Below are positions 31,782 through 40,935 of a DNA stretch of 64,000 bases, piece after piece. The DNA is from Ancylobacter sp. IITR112. GTDB lineage: Bacteria; Pseudomonadota; Alphaproteobacteria; Rhizobiales; Xanthobacteraceae. Both the position numbers and the translations under genes were made by a program. How positions within the stretch are numbered: the stretch's first letter is position 1; each line of letters opens with the position of its first letter. The stretch covers positions 2,170,001 through 2,234,000 of the forward strand of contig NZ_JBGCUS010000001.1 of NCBI RefSeq assembly GCF_041415945.1, read 5' to 3'. A model generated the notes under the pieces. The model made no database searches and was not told where the DNA came from. It saw only the letters and a program-made list of their open reading frames with translations.

Positions 31782-32879
31782 GTGGCTGCCACGAAATCCC
31801 TCTTCGACACGTTTCGCCTCGGCGACATCATCCTCGCCAACCGCGTCGTTATGGCGCCGCTGACCCGCAACCGGGCCGGCGCTGGCCTCGTGCCCTCCCC
31901 GCTGGCGGTGGAGTATTATCGCCAGCGCGCCACTGCCGGCCTCATCATCACCGAGGCGACGCAGATCTCCGCCACCGCGCAGGGCTATCAGGACACGCCC
32001 GGCCTGTTCACGCAGGCGCAGGTCGAGGGCTGGAAGGCGATCACCGACGCCGTGCACGCCGCTGGCGGGCATATCTTCGTCCAGCTCTGGCATGTCGGCC
32101 GCGTCTCCCACCGCTCGCTGCAGCCTGATGGCGCCGCCCCGCTCGCCCCCTCGGCCATCCGCGCCAACACCAAGACCTATGTGAACAACGGCTTCGCCGA
32201 TGTGGACGAGCCGCGCGCGCTGGGCCTCGACGAGATTCCCGGCATCGTTGAGGATTTCCGCAAGGCGGCGGCAAACGCCATTCGCGCCGGCTTCGACGGC
32301 GTCGAGATTCATGGCGCCAACGGCTATCTCATCGACCAGTTCCTGCGCGACGGCGCTAATAAGCGCACCGACGCCTATGGCGGCTCGATCGAGAACCGCA
32401 CCCGATTCCTCAAGGAAGTGCTTGAGGCGGTGATCGGCGAGATCGGCGCCGCGCGCACCGGCCTGCGCCTCTCGCCCGTAACGCCCGCCAACGACCTGAC
32501 CGACAGCGACCCACAGGCACTGTTCAACCATGTCATGGACGTAGTGGAGAGCCTGCACCCGGTCTATGTCCACGTGATCGAGGGCGCCACGGGCGGACCG
32601 CGCGATATCGTTCCCGACTTCGATTTCGACGCGCTGCGCGCCCGCTACACCGGCGCGTGGATGGTGAACAATGGCTACGACAAGGAGATGGCCGAGGCGG
32701 CGATCGCCGCGGGCAAGGCTGATCTCGTCGCCTTCGGCAAGCCGTTCATTTCCTCACCGGACGCCGTGGAACGGCTGCGGCGCGGCGTCGCCTTCAACGA
32801 GCTGGACCGCGATCATCTCTATGGCGGCGGCGCCAAGGGCTACACCGACTACCCGACGCTGGAGAGCGTGGGCGCCTGA
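31782..32879 (+). CDS. Old yellow enzyme family alkene reductase (NemA-like)
   Basis: This FMN-dependent NAD(P)H oxidoreductase has 365 residues and reduces activated C=C bonds of enones or nitro compounds. It has the N-terminal LANRVVMAPLTRNRA and the substrate-anchor region VQLWHVGRVSH. The barrel signature HGANGYLIDQFLRD is followed by DAYGGSIENR and, at the end, DLVAFGKPFISSPD. These place it with N-ethylmaleimide reductases of the classical OYE class. It uses a GTG start at 31782, with AGGAG six bases upstream. It is transcribed alone and is divergent from pncB. The physiological substrate is not known. Confidence 0.93.
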   Translation: MAATKSLFDTFRLGDIILANRVVMAPLTRNRAGAGLVPSPLAVEYYRQRATAGLIITEATQISATAQGYQDTPGLFTQAQVEGWKAITDAVHAAGGHIFVQLWHVGRVSHRSLQPDGAAPLAPSAIRANTKTYVNNGFADVDEPRALGLDEIPGIVEDFRKAAANAIRAGFDGVEIHGANGYLIDQFLRDGANKRTDAYGGSIENRTRFLKEVLEAVIGEIGAARTGLRLSPVTPANDLTDSDPQALFNHVMDVVESLHPVYVHVIEGATGGPRDIVPDFDFDALRARYTGAWMVNNGYDKEMAEAAIAAGKADLVAFGKPFISSPDAVERLRRGVAFNELDRDHLYGGGAKGYTDYPTLESVGA

Positions 32880-32899
32880 GAGCGCCGCCCCGACACGCG

Positions 32900-32926
32900 A
32901 AAGGCCCGCCACGCCGGCGTGCCTTT
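32900..32926. terminator. Terminator between the flavin reductase and transglutaminase genes
   Basis: A stem of aaaggc and gccttt with an inner GC pairing is followed by T bases on the plus strand and by a short T-run on the minus strand. It lies in a convergent gap. Confidence 0.6.
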
Positions 32927-32946
32927 TACGTGGGCCAGGCCGAAAT

Positions 32947-33843
32947 TCAGGCGGCGAGCGGCGCTTCCGGCCGCACCGTGCGGACCGACACTTCAACATT
33001 CATGCCGAGATAATCACCCGTCAGCCCGGTGAAGCCGCCGCCCACCGGGACCGCCTGGGCCGGATCGCGCGTGACCGCGACGCGGATCAGATTATCGGCG
33101 GCGATGGTACCATTGGTAGGGTCGAACTCCACCCAGCCAGCGCCCGGGAGATAAATATCCGCCCAGGCATGGGTCGCGCCGGCGCCGAGTATGGCGGAAT
33201 CGCCACCATCCAACGCGGGGTCATAGAGATAGCCGGTGACGAAGCGGGCGGCGATGCCCAGCGAGCGCGCCGTCTCGATCAGCAGCAGCGCGAAGTCGCG
33301 GCACGAACCGGTGCCCAAATGCAGAGTCTCCAGCGGCGGCTGGGTGCCTTCCTCGATCCGCAGATTATAGGCGAAATTCTGATGGATGCTGTTGTTGATA
33401 TCAGTCAGCAGCGCCATCGTGTCGGTCGGCCGGGTGGCGACGAACCCCTTGGCCCAGGCCTCCAGCTCCCCGTTCGGGTCGGGGTAATGCGGGTCCAGCA
33501 TGCGGCCAAGGTCGATCCGGTCGTCCGGGGAATAGACGAAGGGGTAGGATTTCGCCTCCTCCTCCACCTCGAAGACGAGACCGCCCAGCCCATAACGTTC
33601 GAGCGTGAGCACGCTTTCGATCCGCAACTGGCTGGCAGGCTCGGCAAAATCGACGATAGCGACGGAATTGCCGAAGACATCGTGGATCCAGCGCACATTG
33701 CCATGCGGCGACAGGATGAGTTCGGCGTCGACCAGACGCAGATCATGGCTGTCGCGCGGGCGAAGCATCAGCCGATGCGGCTGGAAGACCACGGGATTGG
33801 CGTAGTTGTATTGGGTAACGTGTCGAACGGTCAGGGTCTGCAT
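32947..33843 (-). CDS. Transglutaminase-like cysteine protease family protein
   Basis: This protein of 298 residues joins an N-terminal beta-sandwich (1-110, starting HVTQYNYANPVVFQPHRLML) to a transglutaminase-core domain. The catalytic triad is visible as Cys181 in GTGSCRDFALLL, His225 in ATHAWADIYL and Asp241 in WVEFDPTNG. Such proteins are common in alphaproteobacteria, often with circularly permuted ATP-grasp partners, but none is present here. No signal peptide is seen, so it should be cytoplasmic. Function may be proteolytic or amide-processing. Two small genes upstream on the same strand may share its transcript. Confidence 0.9.
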   Translation of the reverse strand: MQTLTVRHVTQYNYANPVVFQPHRLMLRPRDSHDLRLVDAELILSPHGNVRWIHDVFGNSVAIVDFAEPASQLRIESVLTLERYGLGGLVFEVEEEAKSYPFVYSPDDRIDLGRMLDPHYPDPNGELEAWAKGFVATRPTDTMALLTDINNSIHQNFAYNLRIEEGTQPPLETLHLGTGSCRDFALLLIETARSLGIAARFVTGYLYDPALDGGDSAILGAGATHAWADIYLPGAGWVEFDPTNGTIAADNLIRVAVTRDPAQAVPVGGGFTGLTGDYLGMNVEVSVRTVRPEAPLAA

Positions 33844-33889
33844 GATCGGTGTTTCCGGGCGGGGCGGCGCGCGCCGCCGCCAAAAAGGG

Positions 33890-34132
33890 TCAGCGACAGA
33901 TGCGCCCCACTATGAAGCCGAGCAGCCCCATCGCCACCAGCGCCCGGAACGAATAAAGCCGCGGCGGAAACACAGAACTGGCCCCCGACCCGGCCGCGCG
34001 CGCCGTGCTCTGCGACGAACCCGTGGAAGACGTGGCACCGCCGCCGGGCTGTCCGGTCGACGGACCGGCTGGCTGGCGCTGCGGATTGCCCGAACCGCCG
34101 GGCCCGCCATACTGATTGTTCTGATGTTCCAT
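33890..34132 (-). CDS. Small Gly/Ser-rich protein with C-terminal membrane helix
   Basis: This frame of 80 residues starts with a low-complexity Gly/Ser/Gln region (about 50 residues) and ends with a hydrophobic stretch, FRALVAMGLLGFIVGRICR, that could be a tail anchor. A GAGG-type ribosome binding site precedes the ATG. It lies 46 bases before the transglutaminase gene on the same strand, which supports a cotranscribed small gene. I do not recognise the family. Confidence 0.5.
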   Translation of the reverse strand: MEHQNNQYGGPGGSGNPQRQPAGPSTGQPGGGATSSTGSSQSTARAAGSGASSVFPPRLYSFRALVAMGLLGFIVGRICR

Positions 34133-34242
34133 CTCTCGCCTCGCCTCGATGTGCTGATGCGAGGCCTAACGCGCAATGGGTGATTTCGTTCGGCCGCTGC
34201 CCCGGGATGACACTGCGGACGAAGGCGCGCGCGCCGTCGCCC

Positions 34243-34455
34243 TTACAGGCGGCCATTGAGGAAAGCGAGCATTTCCACCGGGCCGCTGGCATTGAACAGC
34301 TTCACCTGCCGCCCCCCGCACATGTCGCAGCGCAGGCGCGGCGGGCTCTCGCCATCGGCCGGCGACGCCAGCGTGGCCGCATCGACGCGCCCGAGCACGG
34401 AGCGTCGCCCGCAACGCTGGCAATGGGCACACAGCATGGAAGACCGCTCGATCAT
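34243..34455 (-). CDS. Small zinc-ribbon protein
   Basis: The frame encodes 70 residues with two CxxC pairs: CAHCQRCG at the N-terminus and CDMCGG in the second half. This suits a single zinc-ribbon fold. A strong GGAGG-like site precedes the ATG at 34455, which decides the start; a longer in-frame extension has no such signal. The gene lies downstream of tRNA-Lys and upstream of the small membrane protein. Similar short unnamed zinc-ribbon proteins are common in this order. Function is unknown. Confidence 0.6.
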   Translation of the reverse strand: MIERSSMLCAHCQRCGRRSVLGRVDAATLASPADGESPPRLRCDMCGGRQVKLFNASGPVEMLAFLNGRL

Positions 34456-34621
34456 CTCGCCCTCCCGAGCGCTTTGGCCGGGACCACACGGCCCCCACCG
34501 GCATTGGTGACGCGGCGCCCGGCGGCGCTTCTCGCGACTAAGCGGCGGCACATGACGGTGTAGCGACCGCTTAGTCCATATGCGACCGGCAAGACGGAAG
34601 CGGCATGTAGGAAAATGGGGT

Positions 34622-34639
34622 AGCGAAGCAAGCTTCGCT
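34622..34639. repeat. Inverted repeat downstream of tRNA-Lys
   Basis: Eight-base arms agcgaagc and gcttcgct flank two bases, forming a hairpin just past the tRNA on the minus strand. It may aid 3'-end formation of the tRNA transcript; no strong T-run follows. Confidence 0.4.
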
Positions 34640-34669
34640 TTGGTGACCACCTATTCCGATGTTTCGGAG

Positions 34670-34745
<76 letters not shown>

Positions 34746-34859
34746 CCGCCGCAGACCGTGGCCTTGCGGACGGGGGGTCGTTTAGCAAAGACCTCCGGAC
34801 CTGTCCATAGGGGGCGACCAGCTTCCTGATCTTTCCACAGGTCGCCGGATTGCCGGCCC

Positions 34860-36359
34860 CTATTCCTGGAACGCCTCCTCGCGCTTCTTGCGCACGGAAG
34901 GCAGCAGCACCACCACCAGCGCGAGGATCGCCAGACCCAGCATCGTCGCGGAGATCGGCCGGGTGAAGAACACGGTGGGGTCGCCACGCGAAATCAGCAT
35001 GGCGCGGCGCAGATATTCTTCCAGCATCGGGCCGATGATGAAGCCGAGCAGCAGCGGAGCCGGCTCGCAGTCGAGCTTGACCAGCACGTAGCCGACGACC
35101 CCGAACAGGGCCATGGTGAACACGTCGATGGCGTTGTTGTTCACGCTGTAGACGCCGATGCAGCAGAAGCCGACGATCAGCGGGAACAGGATGTGGTAGG
35201 GCACGGTGAGCAGCCGCACCCAGATGCCGATCAGCGGCAGGTTCAGCACCACCAGCATGAAATTGCCGATCCACATCGAGGCGATGATGCCCCAGAACAG
35301 GTTCGGCTGCTCGTTCACCACATTCGGCCCCGGCACGATGCCCTGGATGATAAGCGCGCCGATCATCAGCGCCATGACAGGGTTGGAGGGAATGCCCAGC
35401 GTCAGCATGGGGATGAAGGAGGTCTGCGCGCCGGCATTATTGGCCGATTCCGGCCCGGCGACGCCCTCGATCGCGCCCTTGCCGAACCGCTCCGGGTGCC
35501 GGGAAATCTTCTTCTCGATCGAATAGGCGGAGAAGGAGGACAGGATCGCCCCGCCGCCCGGCAGGATGCCAAGGAAGGAGCCGAGGAAGGTGCCGCGCAG
35601 GATCGGGCCGATGATGCGCTTCAGGTCGTCCCGGGTCAGCAAGAGCCCTTTTACCTTCTGCACCAGCACGGTGCGGCTGTGCTCGTCTTCCAGATTGCGC
35701 ACGATCTCGCCGATGCCGAACACGCCCATGGCGAGAGCGACGAACTCGATGCCATCGGCGAGTTCCAGCATGTCGAAGGTGAAGCGCGGGGTGCCGGTGT
35801 AGACATCCTGCCCCGACAGGCCGAGCAGAATGCCGAGCACAACCATGGCCAGCGCCTTCACCACCGAGCCCGACGCCAGCGCGACGGAGGCAATAAGCCC
35901 TAGAACCATCAGCGAAAAATATTCCGGCGGGCCGAATTTCAGCGCGAGGTCGGCGAGGGGCGGCGCGAAGACGGCGAGGAGGAAGGTGGCGACCGAGCCG
36001 GCGAAGAAGGAGCCCAGCGCGGCGGTGGCGAGCGCCGCGCCGGCGCGGCCCTGGCGCGCCATCTGGTAGCCGTCAATGGCGGTCACGACAGACGAACTCT
36101 CGCCCGGCAGGTTGATCAGGATCGCCGTGGTCGAGCCGCCATATTGCGCGCCGTAATAGATGCCCGAGAGCATGATCAGCGCCGAGACCGGCGGCAGGCC
36201 GAAGGTGATCGGCAGCAGCATGGCGATGGTCGGCACCGGCCCGAGGCCCGGCAGCACGCCGATCAGCGTGCCCAGAAGCACCCCGATGAAGCAGTAGAAA
36301 ATGTTCTGGAAAGTGACCGCGACGGAAAAGCCGAGGGACAGATTGTCGAAGATTTCCAT
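34860..36359 (-). CDS. tctA: Tripartite tricarboxylate transporter, large permease TctA
   Basis: This membrane permease of 499 residues has about 12 hydrophobic segments. The TctA signature VLPGLGPVPTIAMLLPITFG is near the N-terminus, followed by GIYYGAQYGGSTTAILINLP. Later segments GILPGGGAILSSFSAYSIEK and LTLGIPSNPVMALMIGAL are also typical. It works with TctB and a periplasmic TctC to import citrate or related carboxylates using an ion gradient. It lies 12 bases after tctB and is the last gene of the operon before the tRNA gene. No TctDE-type sensor pair is adjacent. Confidence 0.95.
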   Translation of the reverse strand: MEIFDNLSLGFSVAVTFQNIFYCFIGVLLGTLIGVLPGLGPVPTIAMLLPITFGLPPVSALIMLSGIYYGAQYGGSTTAILINLPGESSSVVTAIDGYQMARQGRAGAALATAALGSFFAGSVATFLLAVFAPPLADLALKFGPPEYFSLMVLGLIASVALASGSVVKALAMVVLGILLGLSGQDVYTGTPRFTFDMLELADGIEFVALAMGVFGIGEIVRNLEDEHSRTVLVQKVKGLLLTRDDLKRIIGPILRGTFLGSFLGILPGGGAILSSFSAYSIEKKISRHPERFGKGAIEGVAGPESANNAGAQTSFIPMLTLGIPSNPVMALMIGALIIQGIVPGPNVVNEQPNLFWGIIASMWIGNFMLVVLNLPLIGIWVRLLTVPYHILFPLIVGFCCIGVYSVNNNAIDVFTMALFGVVGYVLVKLDCEPAPLLLGFIIGPMLEEYLRRAMLISRGDPTVFFTRPISATMLGLAILALVVVLLPSVRKKREEAFQE

Positions 36360-36371
36360 GGACTTGATCCC

Positions 36372-36863
36372 TCAGTAGCCGCCAAGCCACGGGCCGAGCA
36401 TGGGCAGCGGCAGGCCGAGGCCCTTGATGAACACCGCCCAGGAAAACGCCACCATGACCACCGCCGAGACGGCGCCGGTGAGGAGGGAGAAGCGCCGGCT
36501 CGCCAGCGCGGAGAGGAACACCGCAAGCCCCATGGACGGCCCCAGGCCGAGGGGGCGGATGCCGAGGCCGAACACCACAACCGCCAGCGTCACCAGCCCC
36601 AAAGCCAGCCAGGGCCAGCGGCGCAGCCCGATGCCCCTCCCCCCTTCCTCCTCCGTCAGGGGCTGGAGTGTGAGGCCAGTGAGGAGGACGATGAGGCCGA
36701 GAAAGCCGAGCAGGCCGGCCAGAATCATCGGGAAATAGCCCGGCCCCATGCGGATGGCGCGCCCCATCGGCAGGTCCATCGCCTGCCAGGCGAAGAAGGC
36801 GGCGAGCAGGACCAGCAGCAGGCCGCTGGCGACCTCCTTCGGGCTTTTGATGAAGCGTGTCAT
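36372..36863 (-). CDS. tctB: Tripartite tricarboxylate transporter, small membrane subunit TctB
   Basis: The protein has 163 residues and four predicted membrane helices, as usual for TctB: KEVASGLLLVLLAAFFAWQA, LAGLLGFLGLIVLLTG, the helix around WLALGLVTLAVVVFGL and VSAVVMVAFSWAVFIKGL. The segment RMGPGYFPMILA between helices one and two is a family hallmark. The start at 36863 was chosen as the Met directly before the first helix; an upstream alternative adds eleven residues. It sits between tctC and tctA, so all three subunits are present and ordered C-B-A. Confidence 0.92.
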   Translation of the reverse strand: MTRFIKSPKEVASGLLLVLLAAFFAWQAMDLPMGRAIRMGPGYFPMILAGLLGFLGLIVLLTGLTLQPLTEEEGGRGIGLRRWPWLALGLVTLAVVVFGLGIRPLGLGPSMGLAVFLSALASRRFSLLTGAVSAVVMVAFSWAVFIKGLGLPLPMLGPWLGGY

Positions 36864-36945
36864 GATACCGTTTCCAGCGACCGGCGGAGCGGGCACCGGC
36901 CCGCCGCGGCAAGGCGGCGGGCCGGCGGGTACGAAAGAGGGAGCG

Positions 36946-37932
36946 TCAGTCGGCGAACACGCCGGCCTGCTGGATCACCGGCTTCCACTTGGCGACTTCG
37001 GCTTCCAGGAACTTCTGGTGCACTTCCGGCGTCGCGCGCTCCAGCGCCACCGGCTCGGTGCCGAGATCGGCGAAGCGGGAAATGACCTTCGGGTCCTGCA
37101 GCGCGGCGACGAGGGCGGCGTTGAGCTTGTCGATCTCCGCCTTCGGCGTGCCCTTGGGCGCGTAGAGCCCGTGCCACACCGCCACTTCGAAGCCGGGCAG
37201 GCCGGCGGAATCGAGGGTGGGAATCTCCGGCAGCGACTTCACCGGGGCCTTGGTGGTGACGCCATAGGCCTTCACCTTGCCGGCCTTGATCTGGCCTGTC
37301 GTGTTGGTGGTCTGGTCGCACATCAGGTCGATCTGCCCGCCGACGAGGTCGTTCATCGCCGGGCCCGTGCCCTGATAGGGCACCGTGGTCATCTGTGTGC
37401 CCAGCGCCGACATGAACAGCATGCCGCACAGATGCGAGGCCGAGCCGACGCCGGCATTGCCATAGATCACCGCGTCCTTGTTCGCCTTCACATAGGCGAT
37501 CAGCTCGGCCGCGTCCTTCGGCTCCAGCGTCGATTTGCCAATGACGGTCATCGGCACGTCGGTGACGAGGCCGACTTCCTCGAAATCGGTCAGCACATTG
37601 TAGGGCAGCTTGCGGTAGAGCGTGGCGGCGGTCGCCTGGCCGATATGGTGCAGAAGAATGGTGTAGCCGTCGGGGGTGGCCTTCGCCACCTGGCCGGCGC
37701 CGCGCGTGCCGCCGGCGCCGCCGACATTCTCCACCACCACCTGCTGGCCGAGAGTGCGTGACATGGATTCGGCGATCAGCCGCGCCACCGTGTCGGTCGG
37801 CCCGCCGGCCGAGAACGGCACCACCATCGTCACCGGACGGTTGGGATAATCCTGCGCCTGCGCCGAGGCGATGGGCAGCGCCGCGAATGCCAGCGCCGCC
37901 AGCGCGGCGGCCGCCCCCTTGAATGTGGTCAT
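36946..37932 (-). CDS. tctC: Tripartite tricarboxylate transporter, substrate-binding protein TctC (Bug family)
   Basis: This periplasmic binding protein has 328 residues. A signal peptide (AALAALAFAALPIASAQA, cleavage near residue 26) precedes the Bug fold. Family features are YPNRPVTMVVPFSAGGPTD at the mature start, VENVGGAGG, and YGNAGVGSASHLCG and VPYQGTGPAMNDLVGG in the ligand loop. The start at 37932 has a GGAGG site a few bases upstream. It is the first gene of tctCBA. Bug proteins bind a wide range of carboxylates, so the actual ligand is open. Confidence 0.94.
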   Translation of the reverse strand: MTTFKGAAAALAALAFAALPIASAQAQDYPNRPVTMVVPFSAGGPTDTVARLIAESMSRTLGQQVVVENVGGAGGTRGAGQVAKATPDGYTILLHHIGQATAATLYRKLPYNVLTDFEEVGLVTDVPMTVIGKSTLEPKDAAELIAYVKANKDAVIYGNAGVGSASHLCGMLFMSALGTQMTTVPYQGTGPAMNDLVGGQIDLMCDQTTNTTGQIKAGKVKAYGVTTKAPVKSLPEIPTLDSAGLPGFEVAVWHGLYAPKGTPKAEIDKLNAALVAALQDPKVISRFADLGTEPVALERATPEVHQKFLEAEVAKWKPVIQQAGVFAD

Positions 37933-38110
37933 GCGTCCCTCCAGAGACTTGTTGAGCCCGTTTGACTGCAAGGCTACCCGTTGGGCGGGCGCCTTCTTGT
38001 TGGGCGGTTAGGCCACCACCCGCGCAACCCAGCGTCAAGTGGGACCGCCTAGCACTTTGGTTCCTGGGGTACGCCGCGCTGCCGCCGCTGTGCCGTCTGG
38101 CCCCAGCCGG
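37933..38110. promoter_or_regulatory. Upstream region of tctCBA
   Basis: This 178-base gap separates tctC from the end of the glycosyltransferase gene, both on the minus strand. It should carry the tct promoter; no defined operator is visible. Confidence 0.35.
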
Positions 38111-39343
38111 TCAGGCGTCGAACGCCATGCTCGGCGAGGAATCCGTATCGAACTGCGCGAAAATCACGGAAAACCGCTCGGGGTTTATGGTGAAATCATC
38201 GCGGTAATCCTGCCGGAGGCCGCACCCGTCGCCATGGATCGCCCAATAATGCCCCTCCTTCAACGACACCAGGTCGTAGAAGAAATCATCCTCCATGAGC
38301 GGGGACATCAACGCCAGAATCCGCACACCTCGCGGCGAAAACGCCAAATTCGTGAAGCCTGCCCCCAGATTGCCGACGATATGCGTGGCACCTGAGAACA
38401 TTCGCACCTGCTCTTCAAAAGTGAGATTGCCGCAATTTACAATCTCATACCCACGGCGCCGCACGATCTCGATAATCTCGGCGTCGTTCATCATTTTTCG
38501 ATTGGGCGAATCCACATTGCGTGAAATATAAATTTTCTTATGCTGTGACATCCCATCGCTTGCGACGGCCTGCGCAATGCGCTCAAGAGCTTCAACGCAA
38601 ATTCTTGACTTTATCCAGGGATGAATGGTCACGGGGCTCGCATATATGACCCTGTCGACCCTCGCCAGATCTTTATACCAAACAATATTGGCAGGGTTCA
38701 CCCCGAGAAACGCCAAGCTTTGAACATAGACGTTATTGATTTTGTCGTTTCTATCAATCAGAATTATTTTTAATGCTGATATATCATACGCTCTTTCGAT
38801 CAGCAGGAGCCGTGGCAGCGACTCGACGAGCCAATGGCCGTAATTCTCATCTCCGCATTGAGAGAGGATCGCGGCCCGTCCCTCAATCGTCTTTTCCGCT
38901 TCGGCATAATTATAGAATGACAGATTAAATGTCGGCGAGATCGGCACGATCAGCCCGAAGGTCAGCGTCCTGTGCCTGTTGACAACGCACTCGGCAATAA
39001 GGCTTCCATCCAGGGTGATGACCAACCCCTCATGGGCCACATACCCCCCCTCGATCTCATGCACCCACGCCTCCGGCGACTGCACAACCGGCGTGTGGAA
39101 CATCGATTCCGATTTTTTGATATAGTCGTTCCGATCGAAAATGAGCGGTTTTACCCGCTTGTATTCTTCCGATTTTGAGTGGCCGACACAGTCGGGATAT
39201 TTTTCCCGCATCCGCTCGGTCCTCACCATCCGTACATGTCCACGCAATGCATTGGCGATCAGACGGATAAATTTAGAGAACCTATAGATCAATGCGGAAT
39301 AGAAATCGGCGGCCTTGGCAGCGAAATATTTGGCATCAATCAT
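38111..39343 (-). CDS. Glycosyltransferase family 61 (DUF563) protein, AT-rich
   Basis: This predicted polysaccharide glycosyltransferase has about 410 residues from the ATG at 39343 (433 from a GTG at 39412). GT61-type signatures are the GDENYGHWLVESLPRLLL segment and, in the C-terminal half, KIYISRN, RRGYEIVNCGNLTFEEQVRM and GATHIVGNLGAGFTN followed by PRGVRILAL. Its base composition is clearly lower in G+C than every neighbour, with many AT-ending codons, which suggests horizontal acquisition. No other sugar-polymer genes flank it, so it is an orphan transferase; donor and acceptor are unknown. It is divergent from pabB. Confidence 0.85.
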   Translation of the reverse strand: MIDAKYFAAKAADFYSALIYRFSKFIRLIANALRGHVRMVRTERMREKYPDCVGHSKSEEYKRVKPLIFDRNDYIKKSESMFHTPVVQSPEAWVHEIEGGYVAHEGLVITLDGSLIAECVVNRHRTLTFGLIVPISPTFNLSFYNYAEAEKTIEGRAAILSQCGDENYGHWLVESLPRLLLIERAYDISALKIILIDRNDKINNVYVQSLAFLGVNPANIVWYKDLARVDRVIYASPVTIHPWIKSRICVEALERIAQAVASDGMSQHKKIYISRNVDSPNRKMMNDAEIIEIVRRRGYEIVNCGNLTFEEQVRMFSGATHIVGNLGAGFTNLAFSPRGVRILALMSPLMEDDFFYDLVSLKEGHYWAIHGDGCGLRQDYRDDFTINPERFSVIFAQFDTDSSPSMAFDA

Positions 39344-39519
39344 ACTCAACCAGCCTCTGACGCTGTCGCCTGGCCCATCAACGGTCGTGGAATGCACATC
39401 TTCCCGTGACACGGCATGAAGATACCCTCGGCCGTGGCGCGTGTCAGCAGCGCCCCGGCCTAGGCCGGACGCGCAACGGCACTCTAGGAACCCGCGCCGC
39501 GACGTTCCATATTCGCGGC

Positions 39520-40935
39520 ATGATTCAGCAGCCGCCGCCCCTCGTCGTCGAAATCGCCTGGCAGGAGCCGTGGCAGGCCGCGCGCCGGCTTGGCCGTCCT
39601 GCGGGCGCGCCGGGGCCGGGCCTCACTTTCCTCGACAGCGCCATGCGCCACCCCGTCCTCGGGCGCTGGTCCTATGTCATGGCCGAACCGTTCGGCCGCT
39701 TCCGCAGCGAAGGCGGAACGGCGCGCTGGGATGGCGAGCGCATCCCGGGCCCGCCGCTGGAGGCGCTGCGCGCCCGGCTCAAAGCCTATGCCCAGCCGCG
39801 CCTGCCGGGCGAGGCCGGCTTTCAGGCCGGTGCGGCGGGCTATATCGCCTATGAGGCCGGCCGGCTGTTCGACCGCTTCCCCACCCCGCAGGCGGAAGCG
39901 GGCGAAGAACCGGAAATCGACCTCGGCTTTTACGATGTGGTTGCCGCTTTCGATGTGGTGGCGGAACGGGCCTTCCTCATTTCCACCGGCTGGCCGGAAA
40001 CCGACCCCGCCGCCCGCGCCCGCCGCGCCCGCGAGCGGCTCCAGGAGACCAGCGCCCGGCTGGCGACGCCGGAAGCCCCATTGGGCGCGCCGGTGCGCGC
40101 GCGCGGCTGGCGGTCCAATTTCGATGCGGAAGGCTACCGCCGCGCGGTGGCGCAGGTGATCGACTACATCCGCGCCGGCGATATCTTCCAGGCCAATTTC
40201 ACCCAGCGCTTCGAGGCGGAGATCGGCCCCGTCGACCCCTTCGCGCTCTACGACCAGCTTCGCCGCGCCAACCCGGCGACCTTCGCCGCGCTGATCGTCA
40301 ATGAGGACCGGATCATCGCCTCCTCCTCGCCGGAGCGCTTCGTGAAGCTCGTCGGGGAGGAAGTGGAGACGCGCCCGATCAAGGGCACGCTGCCGCGCTC
40401 GGTGGAGCCGACGCTCGACGCCTTTCGCGGCCGTGCGCTCGCCGCCAGCGAGAAGGACCGCGCCGAGAATGTGATGATCGTCGATCTGCTGCGCAACGAT
40501 CTCTCGCGCGTGTGCCGGCCCGGCACGGTGAAGGTGCCGCGCCTGTGCGGGCTGGAGACTTATGCCAATGTCCACCACCTCGTCTCCGTCGTCACCGGCG
40601 CGCTGAAGGAGGGGCGCGACGGCCTCGACCTGATGGCCGCCTCCTTCCCCGGCGGCTCGATCACCGGGGCGCCGAAAATCCGCGCCATGGAGATCATCCA
40701 CGAACTGGAAGGCCGGCCGCGCGGGGTCTATTGCGGCTCCATCGGCTATATCGGCTTCGATGGCGCGATGGATTTCAACATCGCCATCCGCACCGTGACG
40801 GTGGAGGATGGGCGCGCCAGCTTCGGCGTCGGCGGCGGCATCACCACCCTCTCCGACCCCGCCGCCGAGCATGCGGAAAGCCTGACCAAGGCGGAGCGGC
40901 TGTTCCGCGCCTTCACCGAGGGGGCGGCGCCGTGA
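39520..40935 (+). CDS. pabB: Aminodeoxychorismate synthase component I
   Basis: The enzyme adds ammonia to chorismate to give 4-amino-4-deoxychorismate for folate synthesis. The chorismate-binding domain shows RAGDIFQANFTQRF, then ETRPIKGTLPRS with the PabB-specific nucleophilic Lys (K288). In anthranilate synthase this motif is PIAGT, so trpE is excluded. Further motifs are EKDRAENVMIVDLLRNDLSR and GGSITGAPKIRAMEII. The length is 471 residues from the ATG at 39520; a longer in-frame extension reaches into the divergent neighbour's promoter and was not used. Its stop overlaps the start of pabA. Confidence 0.94.
   Translation: MIQQPPPLVVEIAWQEPWQAARRLGRPAGAPGPGLTFLDSAMRHPVLGRWSYVMAEPFGRFRSEGGTARWDGERIPGPPLEALRARLKAYAQPRLPGEAGFQAGAAGYIAYEAGRLFDRFPTPQAEAGEEPEIDLGFYDVVAAFDVVAERAFLISTGWPETDPAARARRARERLQETSARLATPEAPLGAPVRARGWRSNFDAEGYRRAVAQVIDYIRAGDIFQANFTQRFEAEIGPVDPFALYDQLRRANPATFAALIVNEDRIIASSSPERFVKLVGEEVETRPIKGTLPRSVEPTLDAFRGRALAASEKDRAENVMIVDLLRNDLSRVCRPGTVKVPRLCGLETYANVHHLVSVVTGALKEGRDGLDLMAASFPGGSITGAPKIRAMEIIHELEGRPRGVYCGSIGYIGFDGAMDFNIAIRTVTVEDGRASFGVGGGITTLSDPAAEHAESLTKAERLFRAFTEGAAP

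Noticed and set aside
39520..40935. Possible trpE (anthranilate synthase component I)
   Set aside because: The PIKGT motif with lysine is specific to PabB, and pabA and pabC follow directly.
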